A stretch of DNA of 64,000 nt from Staphylococcus borealis (GTDB lineage Bacteria; Bacillota; Bacilli; Staphylococcales; Staphylococcaceae): assembly GCF_001224225.1 (NCBI RefSeq), contig NZ_CUEE01000004.1, positions 186,001 to 250,000 on the forward strand. The letters run 5' to 3'. This document shows, one piece after another, positions 38,250 through 47,467 of this stretch (the stretch's first letter is position 1; every line of letters begins with the position of its first letter). The notes beneath the pieces were generated by a model that saw only the letters and a program-made list of their open reading frames with translations, was not told the origin of the DNA and made no database searches. The position numbers and the translations under genes were made by a program.

Positions 38250-39176
38250 ATGGATCAAACATTTAATCATGGGGTTCTTTTTTACCATGAACATAGTGGT
38301 CTAAAAGATATATATGATGGTTTAGGAGAAGTCACTAAATCGCTAACAACCATTTGTAAGCATTTATCCATTCAATTAAGTGAAAATGAAGGCGACATCA
38401 TTAAATATTGTGAAGATATTAAAAATCAAAACTATAGCAGTGATGTGGATATTGTCTTCATATTAGGTGGCGATGGTACTGTTAATGAACTTATCAATGG
38501 TGTTATGACACATCAACTCAACCTCCCTATCGGAATTATTCCTGGAGGAACATTTAATGACTTTACTAAAACATTAAATCTACATCCAGACTTCCGAAAA
38601 GCCAGTGAGCAGTTAAAGACTTCACATTTAGAATCATATGATGTCATGAAAGTAAATGATACGTACGTACTCAATTTCGTTGGCTTAGGATTAATCGTTC
38701 AAAACGCTGAAAATGTCCAAGAAGGTCGTAAAGATATCTTCGGCAAGTTGAGCTATGTCGGTTCTACCGTTAAAACATTAATGAACCCTGAACATTTCGA
38801 TTATAAATTAACTGTAGATGACAAAGAATATACAGGTAACACATCAATGCTTGTTGTTGCTAACGGCCCAAACATAGGCGGTAGTCGTATTCCACTTGTC
38901 GATTTATCTCCTCAAGATGGTAAAGTGAATAGCTTTATCTTTGATAAACAAAGTTTCACTATTCTTAATGACATCTTTAAGAAACGCGATAGTATGGATT
39001 GGAACGAAATTACAAATGGGATTGATCATATTGCTGGTGAGCATATTACATTATCCACGGATCCAATTATGAAAGTAGACATTGACGGTGAAATTAATTT
39101 AGAAACACCTATTTCTATTGAAGTTCTGCCAAAAGCAATTCAAATTCTAACTTTCCCAGAAAATGCTGAACAATAA
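38250..39176 (+). CDS. Diacylglycerol kinase-family lipid kinase
   Basis: 308-aa YegS/BmrU/DgkB-type lipid kinase. The nucleotide-binding signature [17 protein letters not shown] is near residues 70-86, [17 protein letters not shown] near 95-111, and [20 protein letters not shown] near 205. It lacks membrane helices. Housekeeping DgkB in staphylococci recycles diacylglycerol from LTA synthesis; this is a paralogue whose lipid substrate is unknown. ATG after GAAAGTAGGC, a weak site. Ends at a hairpin shared with the convergent nucleotidase. Confidence 0.88.
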   Translation: MDQTFNHGVLFYHEHSGLKDIYDGLGEVTKSLTTICKHLSIQLSENEGDIIKYCEDIKNQNYSSDVDIVFILGGDGTVNELINGVMTHQLNLPIGIIPGGTFNDFTKTLNLHPDFRKASEQLKTSHLESYDVMKVNDTYVLNFVGLGLIVQNAENVQEGRKDIFGKLSYVGSTVKTLMNPEHFDYKLTVDDKEYTGNTSMLVVANGPNIGGSRIPLVDLSPQDGKVNSFIFDKQSFTILNDIFKKRDSMDWNEITNGIDHIAGEHITLSTDPIMKVDIDGEINLETPISIEVLPKAIQILTFPENAEQ

Positions 39177-39195
39177 CTATTAATTCTATCAATAT

Positions 39196-39246
39196 AAAAG
39201 CGATTAAGGTTAATGACTCATTCATCATACCTTAATCGCTTATTTT
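39196..39246. terminator. Bidirectional terminator, lipid kinase / nucleotidase
   Basis: AAAGCGATTAAGGT / ACCTTAATCGCTTA with an 18-base loop and ATTTTTAA after. Between convergent genes. Confidence 0.88.
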
Positions 39247-39249
39247 TAA

Positions 39250-39783
39250 TTATGCTTCAAGAAAGAATGCTTCCACATCTTTCCATCCATTAACACGTTT
39301 AAAGCGTTCTTCATTAACATTATGAGACGCAGTAAACATGATTGGTTCTCCTTCAAAAATTTGTAATTGTCGCGGATTATCATCAATGAGATAATCTGTT
39401 TTTACTATATTTTTACGACCGCAAAAGATAAATTGTTGAGGGTCTAAAAATGGGAAGAACTCAAGTAACCATTCATATTTATCATGAAATGATGTTGGTA
39501 CATCCATCGCCGCTGTTGCAATGTAAACATCGTAATGTTCTGTTAATTTCTCAACTACCTCTTGTGCATGTGGCATTACCTTTAGATTTCTAAAAAAACC
39601 TGGCGCTCTTAAAATATCACGCACTAATCCATCGTGTTCCGGTATCACGTTTTTAAGCTTTTGACCATTGAGCGACTCAACCGTGATTCCTAATTCAGTT
39701 TTAACATTAACCGCTTCAATAATGGCACCTAATGTGTCTGCTAAGACTTCATCCATATCAATAGCTATAGATTTTCTAGACAT
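39250..39783 (-). CDS. 5'(3')-deoxyribonucleotidase
   Basis: 177-aa HAD-superfamily phosphatase of the NT5C family, dephosphorylating deoxynucleoside monophosphates. HAD motif [16 protein letters not shown] at 5-19 (nucleophile and acid Asp), motif II region VYIATAAMD near 90, motif [21 protein letters not shown] near 130. Soluble. ATG after AAGGGAGAGATATT. Downstream of hisC but separated by a hairpin repeat. Confidence 0.9.
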   Translation of the reverse strand: MSRKSIAIDMDEVLADTLGAIIEAVNVKTELGITVESLNGQKLKNVIPEHDGLVRDILRAPGFFRNLKVMPHAQEVVEKLTEHYDVYIATAAMDVPTSFHDKYEWLLEFFPFLDPQQFIFCGRKNIVKTDYLIDDNPRQLQIFEGEPIMFTASHNVNEERFKRVNGWKDVEAFFLEA

Positions 39784-39838
39784 AATATCTCTCCCTTAAT
39801 CATCACCTATATACTGTTAAAGTATAGCAAAAATTCAA

Positions 39839-39884
39839 AAGAGAGTGGTACAGAATTCATATCGAATTGATTGTACCACTCTCT
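39839..39884. repeat. Short hairpin repeat after hisC
   Basis: AGAGAGTGGTACA-GAATTC...GAATTGAT-TGTACCACTCTCTT: 13-base outer arms. It lies 78 bases past the hisC stop and just before the nucleotidase start; likely terminator of hisC. Confidence 0.8.
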
Positions 39885-39962
39885 TGCTATATTTAAATTT
39901 ATAGCACTATCAGAACTGATTCAATTATCTTGCATCGAAAACTTAATCCGTTAGATTCGCTT

Positions 39963-41024
39963 TTAATAATCAAAGTGTTTCAATACTTCTATCATCTTGT
40001 CATTTTGTTCTGGGAATCCGATTGTAATACGGACACCAGTTGGAAATGGTCGTGTAATACAACCAACATTTAATAATGCTTCGTATAATTCTTGTGCTTT
40101 GTTTGTAACCACAAATACAAAGTTCGTTTGACTTGGTAAGAAATGTTTACTTTGCGGTATATCATAAAATTTCTGACGTTCGACTGCATTTTTAGCTGTA
40201 ATCTCATTTAAATAGTCTTGATCTTCTAACGCTGCAATGGCGGCATATTCTGAAATACGAGTGACATTAAATGGTGGACGAATGATGTTCCATTTTTCAA
40301 TTGCTTCATTCGTAGCAACAACATAACCTACACGTAATCCTGCTAGGCCATAAGCTTTAGAGAACGTTCTTAATAAAAATGCATTATCAAAACGTTCTTG
40401 CAATTTCAATGTATCAGGATAATCATTTGCCGTAACGAACTCGAAGTATGCTTCATCAATCAATACTGGTACGTGACTAGGCACTTGTTCTAAAAAGTGT
40501 TCTAGTTCATCATGAGTGAAATACGTTCCAGTTGGGTTGTTAGGATTACATAACCATACTAAGGCAGTATCTTCATCTACTTCTTTTATAATCCCATCTA
40601 AATCAAAGCCACCCTCTTTCAATGGTACTTGAACAACATCAGCTGATTCTACAATCGCGTTGTGATAGTACTGACCAAATGTTGCTTCACTCGTTACAAT
40701 CTTATCACCCGGTGTTAATACCGCTCTTGAAATCATCAAGATAACTTCATCTAACCCAGCACCAAATAGAATTCTAGACGCATCCACATTCAAGTGCTCA
40801 CTAATCGCTTTGCGTAGTGATGGCGACCCAGTTTCCGGGTAGTAGAATAATTCATCTACGTGCGCTTGAACTGCTTCTTTTGCTTTTGGAGAAGGGCCAT
40901 ATAAATTCTCATTTGAGGCAAGTTTATATAGGTCCCCTTCAATGCCATGTTTTTCTTTAAGTGCTTGTGGTGATAAACCTGGTTGATACGCTGTTAATTG
41001 ATTTAATTGTTGTTTCATTGCCAA
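39963..41024 (-). CDS. hisC: Histidinol-phosphate aminotransferase
   Basis: 353-aa class II PLP aminotransferase, HisC type. [15 protein letters not shown] near 32, [13 protein letters not shown] near 160, Asp/Tyr of PLP in [11 protein letters not shown] near 192, and the Schiff-base Lys in [16 protein letters not shown] near 224. It converts imidazole acetol phosphate to histidinol phosphate and may also act on phenylalanine/tyrosine precursors. Stands alone rather than in a his operon, as in S. aureus. ATG after AAAAGGAGTGGTTGGC. Confidence 0.92.
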   Translation of the reverse strand: MAMKQQLNQLTAYQPGLSPQALKEKHGIEGDLYKLASNENLYGPSPKAKEAVQAHVDELFYYPETGSPSLRKAISEHLNVDASRILFGAGLDEVILMISRAVLTPGDKIVTSEATFGQYYHNAIVESADVVQVPLKEGGFDLDGIIKEVDEDTALVWLCNPNNPTGTYFTHDELEHFLEQVPSHVPVLIDEAYFEFVTANDYPDTLKLQERFDNAFLLRTFSKAYGLAGLRVGYVVATNEAIEKWNIIRPPFNVTRISEYAAIAALEDQDYLNEITAKNAVERQKFYDIPQSKHFLPSQTNFVFVVTNKAQELYEALLNVGCITRPFPTGVRITIGFPEQNDKMIEVLKHFDY

Positions 41025-41111
41025 CCACTCCTTTTCATAAATATAAAATGTTTATTCAATTATAAATGATGTTGCTTACACAATATCAAATTGCAGGAAC
41101 ACTATCATATC

Positions 41112-42626
41112 TTAATGTACGCCATTCATTGCTTTTTTAACAATTGGAGAAATCGCAACTAAGATCACACCAATGAGAAGTGTAAACAATCCAGAATATA
41201 AGAAGAATTCTTTTTCACTAATAATTTTAAATAAGACAACAATTTGACTATTGATACTTTGTGCAGTCGCGTTACTTAACATCCATAGTGCCATCATCTG
41301 TGCTGAGAATTTTGCAGGTGCTAATTTAGACGTTACTGATAACCCAACTGGTGAAATACATAATTCTCCCAATGTGATTAAGAAGAAACTTAACACCAAC
41401 CAAATAGGATGAATCATCTGAACATGACTACTTAACGGTATAATCATGACTAAATAAGATAACCCAGCGAAAATTGCACCTAGTGCAAATTTGTATACTG
41501 TACTTGGATTATGCTTACCTAATTTCGTCCATATACTAGCAAAAATAGGTGCTAATATAATGATAAATACCGGGTTGATTGACTGGAACCAGGCTGCTGG
41601 TATATGAAAATCGAGAACACCATTTGTCAGTTTACCCAAACTTAGTTCAGTCTTCTGATCTGCAAAGTTAGCTAAAACTGTTGAACCTTGTTCTTGAATC
41701 ATCCAGAATGCAACAGATGTAATAAATAACGGTATGTAACTATAAATTCTTGAACGCTCTTCTTTACGCGTCTTATGACTTGATAACATATAAACAAAAA
41801 TACAAATCGGTAATACGATACCTACGAATGTAACAATCATACTAAAACTAGATAGGCTTAATTGTCCAGTAAATTGCAAGATAAGTAGGATAATTGCGAA
41901 AATTAACACGATAATACCAGTAATAATTGATAACCTTTTGATTTCTTCTTTGCGAAGCGGATTAGGCACACTTAAACCAGCTAATCCTAAGTTCTTTTTA
42001 TTGGTAATATAGTATGTCACTAATCCTACGAACATACCTACTGCAGCTACAGCGAAACCATAGTGGAAGCCTAGTCTTGTTTGTAAATATCCTGTCGCAA
42101 ATGGTGCTAAAAAGCTACCTAGGTTAATACCCATATAAAAAATAGTAAATGCTGCATCTAAACGTCTGTCATTATGGTCATATAATTCTCCAACGGTAGT
42201 CGAGATATTAGGTTTCAATAAACCTGTACCAATAATAAGCAGTAATAATGCAATCATAACTACGGTTAAACTACCCGGTATCGTCAACAGAATATGTCCA
42301 AACATAATGAGTATGCCACCATAAAACAGGGCATGACGTGTGCCAATCATTCTGTCTGCAATCCAACCTCCGATGGTACCAGACATATAGATAAGCGCAC
42401 CGTATAACGATACAATTTGTAGTGCTGTCCCTTGTGGTAAACCAAAGCCACCTTTACTAACAGAATAGTACAGATAATAAGCTAAAATGGCTTTCATACC
42501 ATAGTAACTGAATCGCTCCCAAAATTCAGTAAAGAATAGTGTACTTAAACCTTTAGGATGACCGAAAAATCCTTTTTGAGGTACACTCTCCACTATTTCT
42601 TGTCTAGAATAGTTCTTTGTATTCAT
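41112..42626 (-). CDS. POT-family di/tripeptide transporter (second copy)
   Basis: 504-aa proton-coupled oligopeptide transporter, paralogue of 36457-37962. ExxER signature FFTEFWERFSYYGMKAILAY near 29-48; GGWIADRMIGTRHALFYGG near 86; FTIFYMGINLGSFLAPFATG near 160; EQGSTVLANFADQKTE near 310. ATG 42624-42626 follows GGGGGGAG; an upstream frame start at 42650 has no such site. Similar to, but clearly diverged from, the first copy, so the duplication is old. S. aureus, as I recall, has only one DtpT at this locus. Confidence 0.93.
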   Translation of the reverse strand: MNTKNYSRQEIVESVPQKGFFGHPKGLSTLFFTEFWERFSYYGMKAILAYYLYYSVSKGGFGLPQGTALQIVSLYGALIYMSGTIGGWIADRMIGTRHALFYGGILIMFGHILLTIPGSLTVVMIALLLLIIGTGLLKPNISTTVGELYDHNDRRLDAAFTIFYMGINLGSFLAPFATGYLQTRLGFHYGFAVAAVGMFVGLVTYYITNKKNLGLAGLSVPNPLRKEEIKRLSIITGIIVLIFAIILLILQFTGQLSLSSFSMIVTFVGIVLPICIFVYMLSSHKTRKEERSRIYSYIPLFITSVAFWMIQEQGSTVLANFADQKTELSLGKLTNGVLDFHIPAAWFQSINPVFIIILAPIFASIWTKLGKHNPSTVYKFALGAIFAGLSYLVMIIPLSSHVQMIHPIWLVLSFFLITLGELCISPVGLSVTSKLAPAKFSAQMMALWMLSNATAQSINSQIVVLFKIISEKEFFLYSGLFTLLIGVILVAISPIVKKAMNGVH

Positions 42627-42732
42627 TTTCTCCCCCCTAAAACCATACACGCTAATTTTGTGTATTTATTCATTAGTGTAAATAAAATTAAATCAGATTA
42701 CAATTGTCTATACAAAATTCTCACTGAAAAAA

Positions 42733-42777
42733 AGAAGCAGGACAGAAATTGAAATCAATTCGTTGTCCCGCTCCATG
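42733..42777. repeat. Short hairpin repeat after the amine importer gene
   Basis: GAAGCAGGACAGAAATTG...CAATTCGTTGTCCCGCTCC, imperfect inverted repeat of the GGGACAGAATT family, 120 bases past the stop of the fused permease gene. Confidence 0.75.
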
Positions 42778-42896
42778 AGCATCATTCGTACTATGAGAAA
42801 CTAAATTTTAGCGTTTTTCAGTCTAACAATCATTTAAGACACATTTATCAAGTAAACTTAAAATCATCGTTGTATGTCAATCGCTATACACTTCTT

Positions 42897-44411
42897 TTAT
42901 TTTATTAAACCTTCTTGTTCAAGATAATGTTTTGCAACCTTGTAAGGATCTTCATTTTTTACGGTAACTTTATAATTCATTTCTTGCATCTCTTCATCGG
43001 AAATTTTACCTTTTAACTTATTCAATGGTTTTTTAATTTCAGGATGTTCTTTTAAGAATTTCTCTTTAAACATCGGTGCACCTTGGTATGGTGGGAAGAC
43101 ATGCTTATCATCCTTTAAAACGACCATATCATATTGTTTTAATTCCGCATCGGTTGAATACGCATCAATTAAATTGATATCGCCTTTTTCAACTGCAGTA
43201 TATCGTAATTTTGGCTCCATTTTTTTAATATTTGATAAATCGAGTCCATAAGCTTTAGACACAGCTTTGTAACCATCAGGACGGTCGTTAAATTCCATCG
43301 TAAATCCTGGTTTAAGTTTGTCCTCGACTTTTTGTAAATCACCTATCGTTTTAATATTATTGTCTTTAGCGAAATCCTTTTTTACTGCTAACGCATACGT
43401 GTTGTTGTACTTCATAGGTTCTAACATGGTCATATCATATTTTTTCTCTAAACTTTGTTTAGCTTGTTGATATACAGCATCTTCTTTTTTAGATTTTAAA
43501 TCTTCTTTCGTTAATTCTCCTAACACTGTACCTGTAAATTCTAAATAACCATCTATATCATCTGATTTCAAAGCATTGAAGAGGAATGATGTTTTCCCCA
43601 TACCATCTTTAACATCAACTGTGTTGTCTGTTTCATCTTCAATTAAAATTTTATACATATTGGTAATAATTGAAGGTTCTGAACCTAATTTACCTGCAAG
43701 CGTAATTGTGTCCCCTTTTTTCCCGAAAAGTGGCACAACAATGACCAATAATATAATAAGGATCATCACTCCAACAGTGATTAATAATTTCTTGTAAGAC
43801 AATTTCTCCATATATCGCAATATCAAATCAAACATAATAGCGAGTAATGCAGCAGGAATCGCACCAATAAGAATGAGTGATGCGTTATTACGGTCAATAC
43901 CTAGTAAGATTAAATCACCAAGTCCGCCTGCACCGATTAATGCAGCTAAAGTTGCTGTACCGATAATTAATACCATTGCCGTACGAATACCGGCCATCAT
44001 CACTGGCATGGCAATAGGTAACTCAACTCTCGTTAATCGACGCATCGGTTTCATACCTATACCTTTAGCAGCTTCAATGAGTGATGGATCGACTTCTTTA
44101 ATGCCTGTATATGTATTTCTTAAAATTGGTAACAAGGCATACACAACTAACGCGATAATTGCAGGAAGTCGACCAATACCAAAGATTGGAATCATCAAGC
44201 CTAATAATGCTAAAGATGGAATAGTTTGCAATATTGCCGCTATATTCATGATGACTTCAGACAAACGCTTCGTTTTCGTTAAAGCAATCCCTAGTGGAAC
44301 AGCGATTAAGATCGCGATTAATAATGCGATAAATGATATTTGAATATGTTCTACAATGGTTGTAAATACTTCGCCTTTACGGTCGTTGAGGGTGCTCAAT
44401 AAGTCACTCAT
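42897..44411 (-). CDS. Fused permease and substrate-binding protein of a quaternary-amine ABC importer
   Basis: 504-aa protein in two parts. Residues ~1-215 are a BPD_transp_1 permease with six helices and the EAA-type loop IEAAKGIGMKPMRRLTRVELP near 112. Residues ~232-504 are an OpuAC/OsmF-type glycine betaine/choline/carnitine binding domain (ITLAGKLGSEPSIITNMYKI ... LIDAYSTDAELKQYDMVVLKDD). Such fusions are typical of OpuC/OpuB/BusB osmoprotectant systems. Overlaps the upstream ATPase by 4 bases. Exact substrate (choline, betaine or carnitine) cannot be told from sequence. Confidence 0.92.
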   Translation of the reverse strand: MSDLLSTLNDRKGEVFTTIVEHIQISFIALLIAILIAVPLGIALTKTKRLSEVIMNIAAILQTIPSLALLGLMIPIFGIGRLPAIIALVVYALLPILRNTYTGIKEVDPSLIEAAKGIGMKPMRRLTRVELPIAMPVMMAGIRTAMVLIIGTATLAALIGAGGLGDLILLGIDRNNASLILIGAIPAALLAIMFDLILRYMEKLSYKKLLITVGVMILIILLVIVVPLFGKKGDTITLAGKLGSEPSIITNMYKILIEDETDNTVDVKDGMGKTSFLFNALKSDDIDGYLEFTGTVLGELTKEDLKSKKEDAVYQQAKQSLEKKYDMTMLEPMKYNNTYALAVKKDFAKDNNIKTIGDLQKVEDKLKPGFTMEFNDRPDGYKAVSKAYGLDLSNIKKMEPKLRYTAVEKGDINLIDAYSTDAELKQYDMVVLKDDKHVFPPYQGAPMFKEKFLKEHPEIKKPLNKLKGKISDEEMQEMNYKVTVKNEDPYKVAKHYLEQEGLIK

Positions 44412-45376
44412 GCTTTACCCTCCTTATCGTAGTCATCTTGAGATAAAAATTTAAAGACATCTTCACGCTTTAAGAGAGACTGCGTAGAAGTTGATGCATC
44501 ATTCACAATTACCGCTTCATGCTGTGCTAATTTCGAATAAATTGAACGTAATTGGACATCACTATTGATGATTGGGTAATCGTGTTGTGTTTCTGTCTCT
44601 GTGAGCGGCGTTGTAATCTTTAAGTCTTTCAACTGCAATGTTTCTTGATTTTGATCTAAATGACTTCCCATAAATTCTTCTACAAATGCATTTTTAGGTT
44701 GATCTCGAAACGCTTGCGGTGTATCAATTTGTTCAACACGGCCATGGTTGAGTAAGCAAATACGATCGCCTAACTTCATGGCTTCTTGTATATCATGTGT
44801 AACGAACACGATTGTCTTCTTTATTTGTGTTTGTAATGTTATTAAATCATCTTGTAGCTTCTCACGACTTATCGGGTCCAATGCGCTGAATGGCTCATCC
44901 ATCAATATGACTGGAGGATCAGCAGCTAATGCTCTGATTACCCCAACCCTTTGGCGTTGGCCACCTGATAATTCATCTGGTTTACGATCACGATATTTTT
45001 CTGGTTCTAAACCAACCATTGTAAGTAATTCGTCTACACGTCGATCTATATCTTTGTCTTTCCATTTTTTCATCTGTGGCACTTGTGCAATATTTTCTTT
45101 AATTGTCATATGCGGAAAAAGTGCAATTTGCTGTAACACATATCCGATGTCCCATCGCATTTCATAAACGGGATAATCGCTAATGGGCTTATCTTTGAAA
45201 TAAATATAGCCTTCACTTAACGGAATTAGTCTGTTAATCATTTTCAAAGTGGTCGTTTTTCCACACCCAGATGGGCCAATGAGTACAAAGAACTCGCCTT
45301 CATTGATTTTGAAACTCACATTATCGACAGCTACATTATTGCCATAACGTTTGGTTACGTTTTTAAATTCAATCAT
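44408..45376 (-). CDS. ATPase of the quaternary-amine ABC importer
   Basis: 322-aa ProV/OpuCA-type ATPase. Walker A LIGPSGCGKTTTLKMI near 32-47, signature DELSGGQRQRVGVIRALAAD near 138, Walker B PVILMDEPFSALDP. The C-terminal ~75 residues are a shortened regulatory region in which only remnants of a CBS domain (YPIINSDVQLRSIYSKLAQH) are seen; full OpuCA has two CBS domains, so osmotic sensing may differ. First gene of a two-gene operon with the fused permease/binding protein. Confidence 0.93.
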   Translation of the reverse strand: MIEFKNVTKRYGNNVAVDNVSFKINEGEFFVLIGPSGCGKTTTLKMINRLIPLSEGYIYFKDKPISDYPVYEMRWDIGYVLQQIALFPHMTIKENIAQVPQMKKWKDKDIDRRVDELLTMVGLEPEKYRDRKPDELSGGQRQRVGVIRALAADPPVILMDEPFSALDPISREKLQDDLITLQTQIKKTIVFVTHDIQEAMKLGDRICLLNHGRVEQIDTPQAFRDQPKNAFVEEFMGSHLDQNQETLQLKDLKITTPLTETETQHDYPIINSDVQLRSIYSKLAQHEAVIVNDASTSTQSLLKREDVFKFLSQDDYDKEGKA

Positions 45377-45522
45377 TTAGTCACCTTCATTTAATCTACC
45401 TATTTAAAATGTTTGCATTCTTATTCCCTATTTAAACATGTTTAATGATGAATTCATATTAAATTAGTCATATTATTGTAATTATATTTAAAACATATAG
45501 CATAACAATATAAATAAAAAAT

Positions 45523-45571
45523 AAAGAGAGTAGGATAGAATGTTTTGTGCATTCATTATCCCACTCTCAGG
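45523..45571. repeat. Short hairpin repeat after recQ
   Basis: AGAGAGTAGGATAGAATG...CATTCATTATCCCACTCTC, with the spacing and sequence of the GGGACAGAATT hairpin family. 104 bases past the recQ stop; the rest of the 298-base gap to the importer operon is AT-rich promoter sequence with nothing recognised. Confidence 0.75.
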
Positions 45572-45674
45572 TAAATTGGACTGTCTTTTCAATTCAGTTA
45601 GTTGCTATGCATTTGCTCAGGCGCCTCATAACATTGTTTGTTCTAGGTTCTCCTAATATATTTAGATGTTGCGT

Positions 45675-47453
45675 CTATATACTGGCTTTATAAGTGTGAA
45701 TAGTTTCTAAGAACTTCGGACAATAATGTTTTAGCTTGTAACTACCAACACCATCAATAGATATCATTTCTTGTTTAGATTCCGGTTTACGTTTAGCAAA
45801 TTCTTCTAAGGTATAATCTGAAAAGATACTTACCGGCGCAATATTTAATTTCTCACTTAATTTACGACGTACTTCAACCAATTCACTGTATAATGCACGA
45901 TCGACACCTTCAACTGTATTGATATAAACCTTCTCTTTAGATTTTTGTTTAAATGGTGTCGTAAATACCTTAATTTCATCATTAAGTAGCTTTTTAACAC
46001 TTTCATCACATATCAATATTTCATCAAATTCATTTAAAAATCCTTTAAAGCGTAATTCGTCTATTAAATGACTTAATTCTGAAGTAGTATAATCTTTCAT
46101 TAAGCCATGTGTCGTCAACTTATCATAGTCATTATACTTAATATAATCACTTGTTTCTCCACGCAAGACTTGAATGATTACACTGTAACTTTCTTTTTGA
46201 CGCATACGTGCAATACAACTAATAATCATTTTAGCTTCTTGTGTCATATCATATGTTTTATTTTGTTGAATACAACTACTACATTGGCCACACTCTTCTA
46301 GCTTTTCATTGGGTTCAAAGTAATGAACGACTGTTGCTTCGAGACATTTTTTTGTTTTTGTGTATTGAATCATTTTAGTAAGTTTTTCACCCATTTTATC
46401 TTTGTAGTCCTCATCGGCCTGTGACACCGTAATAAAGTATTCATGTAAACCTTTATCGCGCTCACTAAATAAAAGGATGCATTCACTTTCTAATCCATCA
46501 CGCCCTGCACGGCCTGCCTCTTGATAATATGATTCCAGATCACCGGGCATATTGTAGTGTATGACGTATCTAACATTTGATTTGTCTATCCCCATACCAA
46601 ACGCATTTGTCGCAATAACAACTTTAACTTTGTCATAGACAAATTCATTTTGAGCTGTCTCGCGTTCTTTATTTGTTAAACCTGCATGATAAATAGCAGA
46701 AGAAACATTTATAACGTCAAGCGCTTCTTGTAACTCTTCAACTTGTTTACGTGTAGAACAATAGATTATACCCGCTTGTTCTTTATGCTTTTGCACATAG
46801 TCTACGACAAATTTTTGACGTTGATACGTAGGATTCACTTTGAAAATAAGGTTACGGCGTTTTGTACTCGTTTTTACTTCATCGTGCCTATCGATGTTTA
46901 ACTTTTCCATAATATCTTGTTGCACTTCTGCAGTTGCTGTTGCCGTCAGTGCGACAATTGTAAAGTTTTGGGGTAATGTGAATACTTTCTTAATCACACT
47001 TTGATAGCTAGGTCTAAAATCATGACCCCATTTAGATATGCAATGGGCTTCATCAAATGCGATAAGATGAATATCAATACGACTTAATAAACTTAAAAAA
47101 TATTGATTGTCAAAACGTTCTGGTGCCACATATAAAAATTGAATATGACCCTTCATTAAATCATTTTCAATGTCTTTTTGTTGTTTCTTGGTTAAACTAC
47201 TATTTAAATAGGCGGCTTTAATTCCCATAGCCATAAGCTGATCGACTTGGTCTTTCATTAAAGAGATTAATGGACTAATGACAATCGTCGTTCCGCCCAA
47301 CATTAAACCAGGCACTTGATAACAGATTGATTTCCCACCACCTGTAGGTAATACGCCTAACACATTATGATGATTCATTATTTTAGTTATGATTTCTTTT
47401 TGCCCCGGTCTAAACTTCTCATAGCCAAAATAATGCGATAATGTTGCTTCCAT
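45675..47453 (-). CDS. recQ: RecQ-family ATP-dependent DNA helicase
   Basis: 592-aa helicase. Walker A VLPTGGGKSICYQVP near 34-48, DEAH box in AFDEAHCISKWGHDFRP near 132, motif VI YQEAGRAGRDGLESEC near 312, a zinc module (CLEATVVHYF...CGQCSSC near 360-384), and a C-terminal HRDC domain from ~515 (EVRRKLSEKLNIAPVSIFSD). Complete RecQ architecture. It unwinds DNA in RecF-pathway repair. Downstream of and 14 bases after the ABC-F gene, likely one transcript. Confidence 0.95.
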   Translation of the reverse strand: MEATLSHYFGYEKFRPGQKEIITKIMNHHNVLGVLPTGGGKSICYQVPGLMLGGTTIVISPLISLMKDQVDQLMAMGIKAAYLNSSLTKKQQKDIENDLMKGHIQFLYVAPERFDNQYFLSLLSRIDIHLIAFDEAHCISKWGHDFRPSYQSVIKKVFTLPQNFTIVALTATATAEVQQDIMEKLNIDRHDEVKTSTKRRNLIFKVNPTYQRQKFVVDYVQKHKEQAGIIYCSTRKQVEELQEALDVINVSSAIYHAGLTNKERETAQNEFVYDKVKVVIATNAFGMGIDKSNVRYVIHYNMPGDLESYYQEAGRAGRDGLESECILLFSERDKGLHEYFITVSQADEDYKDKMGEKLTKMIQYTKTKKCLEATVVHYFEPNEKLEECGQCSSCIQQNKTYDMTQEAKMIISCIARMRQKESYSVIIQVLRGETSDYIKYNDYDKLTTHGLMKDYTTSELSHLIDELRFKGFLNEFDEILICDESVKKLLNDEIKVFTTPFKQKSKEKVYINTVEGVDRALYSELVEVRRKLSEKLNIAPVSIFSDYTLEEFAKRKPESKQEMISIDGVGSYKLKHYCPKFLETIHTYKASI

Positions 47454-47467
47454 ACTTTACATTCCCC

